Assembly (NCBI RefSeq): GCF_019599145.1
Contig: NZ_CP080647.1
Span: forward strand, 186,001 to 250,000
Direction of reading: 5' to 3'
Length of the DNA stretch: 64,000 bases
Source: Streptomyces akebiae
GTDB taxonomy: Bacteria; Actinomycetota; Actinomycetes; Streptomycetales; Streptomycetaceae
Shown piece after piece: positions 16,693 through 25,330 of the stretch (its first letter is position 1; each line of letters begins with the position of its first letter). The position numbers and the translations under genes are program-made. The notes below the pieces were generated by a model that saw only the letters and a list, made by a program, of their open reading frames with translations, was not told the DNA's origin and did no database searches.

Positions 16693-18420
16693 CTACCGGG
16701 TGTGGGCCGACGGCGCCCGCCACACCAGGGTCGTACCGCCGCCGGGCGGGCTGGTCGTCTCCAGTTCGCCGCCCAGCTGCCGGGCGCGCTCGGCCATGTT
16801 GCGCAGTCCGCTGCGGCGGCCCTCGGCGGGGATGCCCACCCCGTTGTCGGACACCGTGAGGCGCACCTCCCCCGAGGCGGTCTCCACCACCACGTCGGCC
16901 CGGGACGCCTGGGCGTGACGGGCGACGTTCGTCAGGGCCTCGGAGAGCACGGCCACCACATGGTCGGCGACCTCCTTGGGCACCTCGGTGTCCAGCAGTC
17001 CCTCCAGCCGCAGGCTGGGGGCGAAGCCCAGGACCGGTGCCGCCTCGCCGACCACGCGCACCACACGGGCCCGCAGACCGACACCGGTGGCGCCCTCGCG
17101 TGAGCGCAGGCCGAAGATGGTCGACCTGATGATCTTGATGGTCTCGTCCAGGTCCTCCACCGCGCGCAGCACCCGCTCGGAGGCCTCCGCGTGCTCGATG
17201 AAGCGGCCCGCGCTCTGCAGGGTCATACCGGTGGCGAAGAGGCGTTGGATGGCGAGGTCGTGCAGGTCCCGGGCGATCCGGTCGCGGTCCTCCAGCAGCG
17301 CGATCTGTTCGGCGTCCCGACGGCGTTCGGCCAGCTCCATGACGACCGCGGCCTGCGCGGCGAAGCCCTGGAGGCGCTCGATCTCCGGCTCGGTGAACAC
17401 CGTGTGGCCCACCGCGCGCGCCAGCAGCAGAATGCCCCGGGTCCCCTCGCCCGATCCGATGGGAACGGCCACGGCGGGGCCGAGACCGGTGAGGTTCGGG
17501 GCGCCCGTCACGCCGGAGTCGTCACGGGAGACGTCCGCGCCGGTGACGGGAGCGGCGCCGGAGAAGGCCTGGCCGATCAGGTTGCCCTCCAGGGGCAGCA
17601 CCAGCCCGCGGTACGCTGCCGCTCCCTCGCCGATGGCCAGGTCGACCGTGAGGGACTCGGTGCCCTCCATCGGCACCGCGACGACCGCGAGGGCCGCGGT
17701 CATGATCTCCCTGGCCCGTTCGGCGATCACTTGGAGGACCTCGGCGGGCTCGCCGCCGGACATCAGGCTGTGGGTGATCTCCGCGTTGGCCCGCAGCCAC
17801 CGCTCCCGCAACCGGGACTCCTCGTACAACCGCGCGTTGTCGATCGCCACACCCGCCGCCACCGCCAACGTCGACAGAACCGACTCGTCCTCCTCGTCGA
17901 ACTGCGCCCCACCCCGCTTCTCCGTCAGATACAGATTCCCGAACACCTGCTCACGCACCCGGATCGGCACACCCAGGAACGAATTCATCGGCGGATGATT
18001 CGGCGGAAACCCATACGAGGACGGATGCTCCGACAACTTCGCCAGACGCAACGGCTCCGGATGACTGATCAACTCACCCAGAATCCCGTGCCCCTCCGGA
18101 TACGCACCGATCCCGGCGATCTGCTCCGCACTCACCCCCACCGTGTGGAACGCCGACAACCGCCTGCCGTCCGGACCGATCACCCCCAACGCCGCGTACT
18201 CCGCATCCACCAGCACCGCCGCCGCCTCCACGATGCCCCGCAACGCCTGCTCCAACTCCAACTCACGCCCGACCGACAGCACCGCCTCCAACAGACTGTG
18301 CACCCGATCCCGCGTCCCCCGCGCCGCATCCAGACGCGCCTGCAACTCCTCCAGCAACTCGTCCAACCTCAGCTGCGGCAGCAGTACACGTGCTTCCCCG
18401 GCCCTCTCCACGCTTGCCAC
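16693..18420 (-). CDS. osdK: GAF-GAF sensor histidine kinase of the OsdK/DosS type
   Basis: The 575-residue kinase has GAF1 (about 45-200), GAF2 (about 215-370), a HisKA_3 dimerisation domain with His387 (RIARDLHDLAIQRLF) and a C-terminal ATPase (DNGVGIP). In GAF1, GFPPNHPPMNSFLGVP places His142 where DosS has its haem ligand His149; Tyr164 stands 22 residues later, as Tyr171 does in DosS. A haem-based oxygen or redox sensor is therefore likely. The GTG start at 18420 follows GGAGG by 7 nt. Residues about 14-217 lie in a 613-bp block identical to the second kinase gene, and that block uses many TTG, CAT and AAT codons unlike the rest. It lies 198 bp behind the response regulator. Confidence 0.9.
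   Translation of the reverse strand: MASVERAGEARVLLPQLRLDELLEELQARLDAARGTRDRVHSLLEAVLSVGRELELEQALRGIVEAAAVLVDAEYAALGVIGPDGRRLSAFHTVGVSAEQIAGIGAYPEGHGILGELISHPEPLRLAKLSEHPSSYGFPPNHPPMNSFLGVPIRVREQVFGNLYLTEKRGGAQFDEEDESVLSTLAVAAGVAIDNARLYEESRLRERWLRANAEITHSLMSGGEPAEVLQVIAERAREIMTAALAVVAVPMEGTESLTVDLAIGEGAAAYRGLVLPLEGNLIGQAFSGAAPVTGADVSRDDSGVTGAPNLTGLGPAVAVPIGSGEGTRGILLLARAVGHTVFTEPEIERLQGFAAQAAVVMELAERRRDAEQIALLEDRDRIARDLHDLAIQRLFATGMTLQSAGRFIEHAEASERVLRAVEDLDETIKIIRSTIFGLRSREGATGVGLRARVVRVVGEAAPVLGFAPSLRLEGLLDTEVPKEVADHVVAVLSEALTNVARHAQASRADVVVETASGEVRLTVSDNGVGIPAEGRRSGLRNMAERARQLGGELETTSPPGGGTTLVWRAPSAHTR
17770..18382 (-). repeat. 613-bp direct repeat, copy A (within osdK-like gene)
   Basis: Base-by-base reading finds this block identical to 28084-28696, at a constant offset of 10,314 bp. 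It covers the coiled N-terminal linker and the whole first GAF domain. The flanks diverge immediately in both directions, apart from a second near-identical stretch around the phosphoacceptor histidine (about 17111-17293). Confidence 0.9.
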
Positions 18421-18618
18421 CGGTGCCCCTCCACATTCCCCACAGCCTGCCGGCAGCCGCCCGTTCCGCCGCTGTCCTGAGCCACGGTAACGACCCGTCA
18501 CCGGGCACGGTAGCGGATCCGGTCGCGCGCGGGTCCGACCTGGAAGGAGTCCAGCCGCACCCGCCCGGACCTTCCGGACGAACGGTGCGCGGCCTGCGGG
18601 TTCACCCGGGAGTACGGC

Positions 18619-19311
18619 CTACCGCCCTTCCTGCCGCATCCTGTCCTGGGCCTGGGTGGCGATGACGGCGGCCTGTACGCGCCGTTCCACACCGAGCTTG
18701 GCGAGCAGCCGGGAGATGTGGTTCTTGACCGTCTTCTCGGCGAGGAAGAGCCGCTGACCGATCTGTCGGTTGGTCAGGCCCTCACCGATCAGGGCCAGGA
18801 TCTCCCGCTCGCGCTCGGTCAGGCCCGGCAGTGCCTCGGGCTCCTGCTCCTCCTTCGGGCCCTGCCGCAGCCGGGCCATCAGCCGGGCGGTGGCGCTGGG
18901 ATCGAGCAGGGACTGACCGGCGGCCACCGTGCGCACCGCCGAGACCAGATCCGAGCCATGGATCTGCTTCAGGACGTACCCGGACGCGCCCGCCATGATC
19001 GAGTCCAGGAGGGCCTCCTCGTCGTCGAAGGAGGTCAGCATCAGACAGGACAGTTCCGGCATGCGCGAGCGCAGCTCCCGGCACACGGTGATCCCGTCGC
19101 CGTCGGGCAGGCGGACGTCGAGCACCGCCACCTGCGGGCGCAGGGCGGGAACGCGCACCAGGGCCTGTTCCACGGTGCCTGCCTCGCCGATCACCGAGAT
19201 GTCCGGCTCGTCGTTCAGCAGGTCGCGTACACCCCGGCGCACGACCTCGTGGTCGTCCAGCAGGAAGACCCGGATCGGGCTGTCCGGGCCCGGCTGCTCG
19301 CTGACCGGCAT
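18619..19311 (-). CDS. osdR: NarL/DevR-type response regulator, OsdR
   Basis: The 230-residue regulator has a receiver domain (DD 19-20, phosphoacceptor Asp65, Thr93, Lys115) and a LuxR-type helix-turn-helix (about 165-225). [19 protein letters not shown] places Lys193, Lys196 and Asn197 at the positions of DosR Lys179, Lys182 and Asn183, which contact the GGGAC half-site. Gene order (regulator, then kinase) is as in devR-devS. GAGGAG lies 7 nt before the ATG. Two abutting boxes at 19397-19424 suggest autoregulation. It is the only response regulator in the window and so the likely partner of both kinases. Confidence 0.92.
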   Translation of the reverse strand: MPVSEQPGPDSPIRVFLLDDHEVVRRGVRDLLNDEPDISVIGEAGTVEQALVRVPALRPQVAVLDVRLPDGDGITVCRELRSRMPELSCLMLTSFDDEEALLDSIMAGASGYVLKQIHGSDLVSAVRTVAAGQSLLDPSATARLMARLRQGPKEEQEPEALPGLTEREREILALIGEGLTNRQIGQRLFLAEKTVKNHISRLLAKLGVERRVQAAVIATQAQDRMRQEGR

Positions 19312-19396
19312 CGCTTCACTCCTCGGTTCCGCACTTCACGCCGTCCTGTCCGCCACGGACAGTATCGGCCTCGACCCGCTGATCCTCGTCGTATCC

Positions 19397-19424
19397 GGGC
19401 CGAACGGCCAGGGCCGGTCGGCCC
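19397..19424. promoter_or_regulatory. Abutting OsdR/DosR-like boxes before osdR
   Basis: GGGCCGAACGGCCA (19397-19410, 11/12) and GGGCCGGTCGGCCC (19411-19424, 12/12) directly abut, unlike the 20-22 bp arrangement elsewhere. The regulator gene starts at 19311 on the minus strand. Confidence 0.75.
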
Positions 19425-19486
19425 TGTTTCACGAGCGGATCACCGACGGATCACCGACGGATCGACGACGGCCGGCCGACCCGGTC

Positions 19487-19520
19487 GGGCCGTTCAGTCC
19501 CGACGAGGGACCATCGGCAC
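19487..19520. promoter_or_regulatory. OsdR/DosR-like boxes before adhE
   Basis: GGGCCGTTCAGTCC (19487-19500, 10/12) and GGGACCATCGGCAC (19507-19520, 9/12) have centres exactly 20 bp apart. They are 138-171 bp upstream of the adhE start (19659), in the same 347-bp divergent region as the osdR boxes. Confidence 0.55.
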
Positions 19521-19658
19521 CTCCGGGACGCGGCCGGGGGCGGACGAGAGTGAGCGGGTGAGCGACATCGGTCCCAGGGCGGCTGCCTCGTACGGCGCCG
19601 TCCCACCCGTACGCCACCGGTCGCACGACGGTGGCGCTCGACCCCGGAGGCACTCCTC

Positions 19659-22361
19659 ATGACCCGTCACGACAGCGGCCCCGCAACCAGCACGGCCACC
19701 GACGCGCCGTCCCGGACGGCCGTGGCCGTGGACCGGCTGGTCACGGACGGCCTCAAGGCGCTGGCCGACTACGACGGCCTCACCCAGGAACAGGTCGACC
19801 ACATCGTCAAGAAAGCGTCGGTGGCCGCCCTGGACCGCCACACGGCGCTGGCCCGCCTCGCGGTGGAGGAGACCGGGCGCGGTGTGTTCGAGGACAAGGC
19901 GGCCAAGAACATGTTCGCGTGCGAGCACGTCACGCACAGCATGGGTCCGATGAAGACGGTCGGCGTCATCGCGCGCGACGACATCGAGGACATGGTGGAG
20001 ATCGCCGAGCCGGTGGGGGTGGTGTGCGCGGTCACTCCCGTGACCAACCCGACGTCCACCACGATCTTCAAGGCGTTGATGGCCTTGAAGACCCGCAACC
20101 CGATCGTCTTCGCCTTCCACCCCTCCGCCCAGCGCTGCAGCGCGGAGGCGGCCCGCGTCGTGCGCGACGCGGCCGTCGCGGCGGGGGCACCCGAGCACTG
20201 CGTCCAGTGGATCGAGACCCCGTCCGTCGAGGCGACCGGCATGCTGATGCGGCACCCCGGTGTCTCGCTGATCCTCGCCACCGGCGGCAACAGCATGGTC
20301 AAGGCCGCCTACTCGGCGGGCAAGCCCGCCCTGGGCGTAGGGGCGGGCAACGTACCGGCGTATGTGCACAGGAGCGCCGAACTGCGGCGGGCCGTGAACG
20401 ACCTGGTGCTGTCGAAGTCCTTCGACAACGGGATGATCTGCGCCTCGGAGCAGGCCGTCATCCTGGACGACGAGATCTACGACGCGGCGCTCACCGAGTT
20501 CCGTACCCTGCGCGCCCACCTGGCGACCGCAGAGGAGAAGGCGAAGCTGGAGGTCTTCCTCTTCCCTGGCGGCGGGCCCGTGGGCGGCGGCTGCGAGCCG
20601 AAGGTCAACTCCGCGGCCGTCGGACAGAGCCCGGAGTGGATCGCCGAGCAGGCCGGCTTCACCGTGCCCGCCGGCACCTCGCTCATCCTGGTCGAGGCCG
20701 AACGCGTCGGCCCTGCCGAGCCGTTGACCCGGGAGAAGCTCTGCCCGGTGCTCACCGTGCTGCGCGCGGGTTCACAGGAACAGGGCTTCGAGCTGGCCGC
20801 CGACATGGTCGCCTTCCACGGCCAGGGGCACAGCGCCGTGATCCACGCCGAGGACCGGGCGGTCGCCGAGGCGTACGGCAGGCGGATGAAGACCGTGCGG
20901 ATCATCGTCAACTCCCCTTCCTCGCAAGGGGCCATCGGCGGCATCTACAACGGCCTGCTGCCGTCGCTGACGCTGGGCTGCGGCTCGTGGGGCAGCACTT
21001 CGGTCTCCGACAACGTCTCCGCCGCGCAGCTTCTGAACATCAAGCGGGTCTCCGACCGACGCAACAACCTGCAGTGGTTCAAGGTCCCGCCGAAGATCTA
21101 CTTCGAGCCGCAGGCCATCCGGTATCTCCAGTCGATGCCGGACGTCCACCGCGTCACCGTCGTCACCGACGCCACCATGACCCGCCTGGGCTTCGTCGAC
21201 CGCGTCAACCGAGTCCTGCAGCGACGCCGTGAACCGGTGACCGTGCAGGTCATCGACAACGTGGAGCCGGAGCCGAGCATCGACTCGGTGCAGCGCGGCG
21301 CCCGGCTGATGCGGGACTTCCGGCCGGACACGATCATCGCGCTGGGCGGCGGTTCGCCGATGGACGCGGCGAAGGTGATGTGGCTGCTGTACGAACAGCA
21401 GGCCGCCGGCCGGGACATGGACTTCGCGGACATGCGGCAGAAGTTCTCCGACATCCGCAAGCGTGCCTTCCGCTTCCCGGTGCCCGGGGCGCGCGCCCGC
21501 CTGGTGTGCGTGCCCACGACGTCCGGGACGGGCGCCGAGGTCACGCCCTTCGCCGTGATCTCCGACCCGGCGACGGGCAAGAAGTACCCGCTGGCCGACT
21601 ACGCGCTCACCCCGAGCGTGGCCATCATCGACCCGCTGCTCACCACGGAACTGCCTCCGGCGCTGGCCGCCGACAGCGGCTTCGACGCGCTCACCCACGC
21701 CATCGAGGCGTATGTGTCGGTGTACGCCAACGACTTCACCGACGGGCTCGCCCTGCACGCGATCCGGCTGGTCTTCGACCACCTGGAGGCGGCCGTCGGC
21801 CACCGTGCGGACAGCCCTCGGGCGAGGGAGAAGATGCACAACGCGGGCACCATCGCGGGCATGGCCTTCGGCAACGCCTTCCTCGGCATCGTCCACGCCA
21901 TGTCGCACACCCTCGGCGCCACCTTCCACATCGCCCACGGCCGCACCAACGCGGTCCTGCTGCCCCATGTGATCCGCTACAACGGCACCGTCCCGACGAA
22001 GCTGACCGGCTGGCCCAAGTACGAGCACTACCGCGCCCCCGAACGCTTCCAGGACATCGCCCGAACGCTCGGCCTGCCCGCCGCCACCCCGGCGGAGGGT
22101 GTCGAGTCCCTGGCCGCCGCCGTGGAGCGGCTGCGGGACGCCGTGGGCATCGAGCCGTCGTTCCGGGCGCTCGGCGTCGACGAGCGGACCTTCCTCGACG
22201 CGCTGCCCCAACAGGCCCTGAACGCCTACGAGGACCAGTGCGCGCCCGCCAACCCGCGCATGCCGATGCTCGCCGACATGGAGGCCCTGATGCGCGCGGC
22301 CTACCGGGGGACCGGCCGCGGCGGGGCGGGCACGGGCGAGGAGCCGACAGCCGCCGCGTGA
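19659..22361 (+). CDS. adhE: Bifunctional acetaldehyde/alcohol dehydrogenase
   Basis: The 900-residue protein joins an N-terminal CoA-acylating aldehyde dehydrogenase (about 20-460, Cys261 in DNGMICASEQ) to a C-terminal iron-type alcohol dehydrogenase (about 470-890, with DSGFDALTHAIEAY and the metal-site HAMSHTLGATFHIAHG). It reduces acetyl-CoA to ethanol with two NADH, the redox sink of mixed-acid fermentation, and would accept acetyl-CoA made by the pyruvate formate-lyase encoded at 41965-44229. Length equals that of enterobacterial AdhE plus a short N-terminal extension. The start follows a CGGAGG site. A strong hairpin (22402-22458) ends the unit. Confidence 0.95.
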   Translation: MTRHDSGPATSTATDAPSRTAVAVDRLVTDGLKALADYDGLTQEQVDHIVKKASVAALDRHTALARLAVEETGRGVFEDKAAKNMFACEHVTHSMGPMKTVGVIARDDIEDMVEIAEPVGVVCAVTPVTNPTSTTIFKALMALKTRNPIVFAFHPSAQRCSAEAARVVRDAAVAAGAPEHCVQWIETPSVEATGMLMRHPGVSLILATGGNSMVKAAYSAGKPALGVGAGNVPAYVHRSAELRRAVNDLVLSKSFDNGMICASEQAVILDDEIYDAALTEFRTLRAHLATAEEKAKLEVFLFPGGGPVGGGCEPKVNSAAVGQSPEWIAEQAGFTVPAGTSLILVEAERVGPAEPLTREKLCPVLTVLRAGSQEQGFELAADMVAFHGQGHSAVIHAEDRAVAEAYGRRMKTVRIIVNSPSSQGAIGGIYNGLLPSLTLGCGSWGSTSVSDNVSAAQLLNIKRVSDRRNNLQWFKVPPKIYFEPQAIRYLQSMPDVHRVTVVTDATMTRLGFVDRVNRVLQRRREPVTVQVIDNVEPEPSIDSVQRGARLMRDFRPDTIIALGGGSPMDAAKVMWLLYEQQAAGRDMDFADMRQKFSDIRKRAFRFPVPGARARLVCVPTTSGTGAEVTPFAVISDPATGKKYPLADYALTPSVAIIDPLLTTELPPALAADSGFDALTHAIEAYVSVYANDFTDGLALHAIRLVFDHLEAAVGHRADSPRAREKMHNAGTIAGMAFGNAFLGIVHAMSHTLGATFHIAHGRTNAVLLPHVIRYNGTVPTKLTGWPKYEHYRAPERFQDIARTLGLPAATPAEGVESLAAAVERLRDAVGIEPSFRALGVDERTFLDALPQQALNAYEDQCAPANPRMPMLADMEALMRAAYRGTGRGGAGTGEEPTAAA

Positions 22362-22401
22362 GGGGGGGCGGGGCCAGACCCGGGGGGCCGGGTCCGGCCC
22401 C

Positions 22402-22458
22402 GTGCACACCGGAGCCGCCGTCCGCACGCTGCGTGCGGACGGCGGCTTCGGTGTGCAC
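22402..22458. terminator. Long 28-bp hairpin terminator
   Basis: The arms 22402-22429 (beginning GTGCACACCGGAGCC) and 22431-22458 are complementary over 28 positions with a single mismatch. The hairpin lies between adhE and the convergent PNPOx-like gene and could serve both. Confidence 0.85.
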
Positions 22459-22537
22459 GGCCGCGTTGCGGCCGTGCGCGTGCCGTGCGGCGGCCGCCTG
22501 GGTGGCGGCAGGGTCAGGGAACAGGGAAGTCGGGAAA

Positions 22538-23038
22538 TCAGGGAGTCAGGTCCACGCCGTACATCGTCCGGCCGCCGACGAGTTCACGGCCGGTGACCAG
22601 TTCCGCCTCGATACGGACGAAGACGTCCTGCGGCGAGGCGACCCACGAGCGCGGCCCGCTGTGGGCCAGTCGCGCCCGCTGGGCCGGATCGGTCACGATC
22701 GAGGCCCGGCCGGTGACGACGACGCTCCAGCCGGAGTGGGCGACCGGGTCGACCTCGTCGGCCTCGAAGGCCACGACCACCCCGTCCACCGCGCGGGCGA
22801 GTTCCGAGGCGGCCGACGTGCGCAGCAGGACCGAACCCTCCCCGTCCAGGGAGAAGTTGACCGGCAGGACCGCCGGCAGCGCCTGGCGGGTGTGGACGAT
22901 GCGGCCGACGGTCGCCTTCGCCAGCAGCCGTAGGCATTCCTGCCTGTCCAGTTCGCGGAATCCGTCGTTGGCGTACATCAGCCCGCCCGTCCCCCTGCCT
23001 CGTGCCCAGCCCACCCGTACGTCGGGTGTGCGCACCAT
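22538..23038 (-). CDS. Pyridoxamine 5'-phosphate oxidase-like (PPOX) flavin protein, second copy
   Basis: The 166-residue protein shares VGRIVHTRQALPAVLPVNF and GWSVVVTGRASIV with the paralogue at 4461-4937. The start at 23038 has GGAGG 4 nt upstream. An in-frame ATG at 22978 (MYANDGFREL) is a real alternative: the box at 23066-23079 would place transcription near 23030, inside the longer version. Family members bind FMN, F420 or haem. Function is unknown. Confidence 0.8.
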   Translation of the reverse strand: MVRTPDVRVGWARGRGTGGLMYANDGFRELDRQECLRLLAKATVGRIVHTRQALPAVLPVNFSLDGEGSVLLRTSAASELARAVDGVVVAFEADEVDPVAHSGWSVVVTGRASIVTDPAQRARLAHSGPRSWVASPQDVFVRIEAELVTGRELVGGRTMYGVDLTP

Positions 23039-23065
23039 CGTCCCTCCGCCGCCCGCCCCCGAGCA

Positions 23066-23100
23066 GGGCCATCGGTCCCGGCCGGGCCGGAGAGCGGCCC
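23066..23100. promoter_or_regulatory. OsdR/DosR-like boxes before PNPOx-like gene
   Basis: GGGCCATCGGTCCC (23066-23079, 9/12) is followed by half-sites GGGCCG and CGGCCC held 5 bp apart (23084-23100). The match is poorer than at most other promoters here. Confidence 0.45.
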
Positions 23101-23180
23101 AGACCCGCGGTCGTCCGCCCGACCCGGGATCCGCCGGACGCGCCGTCGGGGGCGATGTCGATCGCCGTGCGACGGTCGCG

Positions 23181-24251
23181 TCAGGCCGCCGGGACGGCTA
23201 CGACGTCGTGCGGAGGCTCACCGAGCACGACCTTGAGCGCGCCGGTGTCGGCCGCCCGGGAGAAGATGTCGTACGCCTCCTCCATGTCGTCCAGCGGGAA
23301 GGTGTGCGTGACCAGGGACGAGGTGGGCAGCCGACCGGCGGCCGCCATCCGCAGCAGGGTGGGGGTGGAGTGGGTGTCCACCAGGCCCGTGGTGATGGTC
23401 ACGTTCTTGATCCACAGGTCTTCGAGGTGCAGCGTCGCCGGTTTGCCGTGCACACCGACGTTGGCCACGTGCCCGCCGGGGCGGACCATGCGGGTGCAGA
23501 GCTCGAAGCTCTCCGGCACGCCGACCGCCTCGATCACGACATCCGCGCCCAGTCCGTCGGTGAGGTCGGCGACCAGTTGCTCCGGAGCCTCCCGGGCGTC
23601 GGCCACGGCGTCCGCCCCGAGTCGCCTGGCGGCCTCCAGACGGGCCGGGGCCAGGTCCACGGCGACGATCCGCTCGGGCGAGAACAGCCGGGCGGTGGCG
23701 ATCGCCGCGAGGCCGATGGGTCCTGCGCCCACGACGGCGACGGTGTCGCCGGGGCGGACGCACCCGTTGACCACGCCCACCTCGTAGGAGGTGGGGAAGA
23801 TGTCCGCCAGCAGTACGGCGTCCTTGGCCGCCAGCGTGCTGGGCAGCGGGTGGACGGACAGGTCGGCGTACGGGACGCGGACGTACTCGGCCTGGGTCCC
23901 GTCGATCAGGTGGCCGAGGATCCAGCCCCCGCCGCCCAGGCACTGGCCGTACGCCCCCTCCCGGCAGTAGCGGCACCGGCCGCAGGCGGTGATGCAGGAG
24001 ACCAGCACCCGGTCGCCGGGACGCACGGTCCGTACGTCGCTGCCGACCTCGACGATCTCCCCGACGGCCTCGTGGCCCAGGACCGTGCCGGGTCGGACCT
24101 CGGGCACGTCACCCTTGAGGATGTGCAGGTCCGTCCCGCAGATCGTGACGGTGTCGACTCGGACGATCGCGTCGGTGGGGTCCTTGATCCCCGGGTCGGG
24201 CACCTCCTGCCAGGACGACTGTCCGGGGCCGTGAAAGACCAAGCCCTTCAT
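23181..24251 (-). CDS. Zinc-dependent alcohol dehydrogenase (threonine/alcohol dehydrogenase type)
   Basis: The 356-residue medium-chain dehydrogenase has the catalytic zinc ligands Cys38 (CGTD), His60 and Glu61 (GHE). The four-cysteine structural zinc site is Cys90, Cys93, Cys96 and Cys104, and VVGAGPIGLAA is the NAD(P) motif. It would interconvert alcohols and aldehydes or ketones with NAD(P), and may help to reoxidise NADH under oxygen limitation. It stands alone on the minus strand, with a perfect box at 24387-24400 upstream. A different zinc ADH of the window is at 38280-39302. Confidence 0.9.
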   Translation of the reverse strand: MKGLVFHGPGQSSWQEVPDPGIKDPTDAIVRVDTVTICGTDLHILKGDVPEVRPGTVLGHEAVGEIVEVGSDVRTVRPGDRVLVSCITACGRCRYCREGAYGQCLGGGGWILGHLIDGTQAEYVRVPYADLSVHPLPSTLAAKDAVLLADIFPTSYEVGVVNGCVRPGDTVAVVGAGPIGLAAIATARLFSPERIVAVDLAPARLEAARRLGADAVADAREAPEQLVADLTDGLGADVVIEAVGVPESFELCTRMVRPGGHVANVGVHGKPATLHLEDLWIKNVTITTGLVDTHSTPTLLRMAAAGRLPTSSLVTHTFPLDDMEEAYDIFSRAADTGALKVVLGEPPHDVVAVPAA

Positions 24252-24386
24252 GACGATCCCTGCCTTTCTCTGTCTCCCCGGGTCCTGCGGACCGGTGGTT
24301 CACCCACAGGCCCTACTTCCGGACGCCGGTGCGGTGCCGGGTTGGCCCCGCAGATCCAGCTTGGTCCTCCCGGCCGGACCTCGCAT

Positions 24387-24400
24387 GGGCCGGCCGGCCC
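24387..24400. promoter_or_regulatory. OsdR/DosR-like box before zinc ADH gene
   Basis: GGGCCGGCCGGCCC is a 12/12 match, 136 bp upstream of the ADH start at 24251. No good partner site is seen at 20-22 bp. Confidence 0.6.
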
Positions 24401-24543
24401 CCCACCCGGTGCCGGAGGGGCAAGGGGCCCACCGGGCGGACCGGCGCCCGTGACTCCCGGCGAAGGGGCTCCGCGGCAGAGCCGGCCGGCCGCTGGTCCC
24501 CGCCGGGCCAGGGGCTGAAGGTCCCCTCCCCGCGACCGAGTCG

Positions 24544-24579
24544 GCCCCGGTCGGCCCGCTGGGGGCACCCTCTCGGCCC
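24544..24579. promoter_or_regulatory. OsdR/DosR-like boxes before Rv1733c-type gene
   Basis: GCCCCGGTCGGCCC (24544-24557, 10/12) and CACCCTCTCGGCCC (24566-24579, 8/12) share intact right half-sites with centres 22 bp apart. The gene begins at 24645. Confidence 0.5.
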
Positions 24580-24644
24580 CTGTGACCGCCGTCCCCCGGC
24601 TGTCACCTTCCTGGGGAGACGGTGACACGAGGAGGCTGAGACCG

Positions 24645-25235
24645 ATGAACGGCGGCAGGCACCCGAGGAAGACGAGCAAGGCACTGTGGCGGTGGCGGCG
24701 CAATCCGCTGCGACGGCGTGACGACGCGACGGAGGCGTGGATCGTGCTGGCCGTGTGGATCGCCGTCGTGGTCGGCGGCACGATCACCGGCGTCATGACC
24801 ACTCGCGCCGCCGAGGGCGTCTTCGCCGAACAGCGTGCCGAACGTCGTACGGTCTCGGCTGTGCTCGTCTCCGACGTCCCGCTGACGGCCTCGGGTGTGG
24901 GCGACGGGAACGACAGGACCTCGGCGCGGGTGCGCTGGACGACCCCGGAGGGAGTCACCCGTACCGGTTCGACCATGGTGGAGACCGGACAGCGGGCCGG
25001 TGCCGAGGTCGAGGTCTGGACCGACGGTCGGGGCGCGCTGAGCGCCGAGCCGCCCACGCCCACGGAGGCGGCCGTCGAGGCAGGGGTCCTGGGCGTCGTC
25101 GCCGGGCTCGCCCTGAGTGGTCTGGTCTTCGGTGCCGGCGGCGCCGGACGCTGGTGGCTCGACCGGCGGCGGGTCGAGCGGTGGGGGGCGGACTGGGCCC
25201 GGATCGGCCCGCTGTGGAGCCAGAAGACGGGCTGA
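24645..25235 (+). CDS. Rv1733c-type two-pass membrane protein
   Basis: The 196-residue protein opens with WRRNPLRRRDDATEAW, then a membrane segment (about 31-52), an extracytoplasmic domain, and a second membrane segment (about 146-170) before a basic tail. This is the layout of Rv1733c, a DosR-regulon membrane protein and latency antigen. ATG 24645 is preferred because AGGAGG lies about 10 nt upstream and the basic N-terminus then starts the protein. The last codons and stop are inside a 21-bp tandem duplication. No biochemical role is known for the family. Confidence 0.8.
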   Translation: MNGGRHPRKTSKALWRWRRNPLRRRDDATEAWIVLAVWIAVVVGGTITGVMTTRAAEGVFAEQRAERRTVSAVLVSDVPLTASGVGDGNDRTSARVRWTTPEGVTRTGSTMVETGQRAGAEVEVWTDGRGALSAEPPTPTEAAVEAGVLGVVAGLALSGLVFGAGGAGRWWLDRRRVERWGADWARIGPLWSQKTG

Positions 25236-25266
25236 CCGGGCAGGGAGACGGGCTGACCGGGCAGGG
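25225..25266. repeat. 21-bp tandem duplication over a stop codon
   Basis: The unit at 25225-25245 (beginning AGACGGGCTGACCGGG) is repeated exactly at 25246-25266. It includes the TGA that ends the Rv1733c-type gene, so the second copy lies just after the stop. Confidence 0.85.
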
Positions 25267-25287
25267 GCAGGCCCCGGGGCCGCCTGG

Positions 25288-25325
25288 GAGCAGCCCGGGC
25301 GGCCCCGGGGCGGCCCGGGCTGCTC
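25288..25325. terminator. Hairpin terminator between convergent genes
   Basis: The arms GAGCAGCCCGGGCGGCCCC (25288-25306) and 25307-25325 pair with one mismatch and almost no loop. It separates the Rv1733c-type gene and the HAD gene. Confidence 0.75.
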
Positions 25326-25330
25326 GTTCC

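Larger units (their letters stand above)
24252..24644. other. Divergent promoter region
   Basis: The 393 bp between the zinc ADH (minus) and the Rv1733c-type gene (plus) contain one perfect box near the ADH (24387-24400) and a weaker pair near the other gene (24544-24579). I see no gene. Confidence 0.5.
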
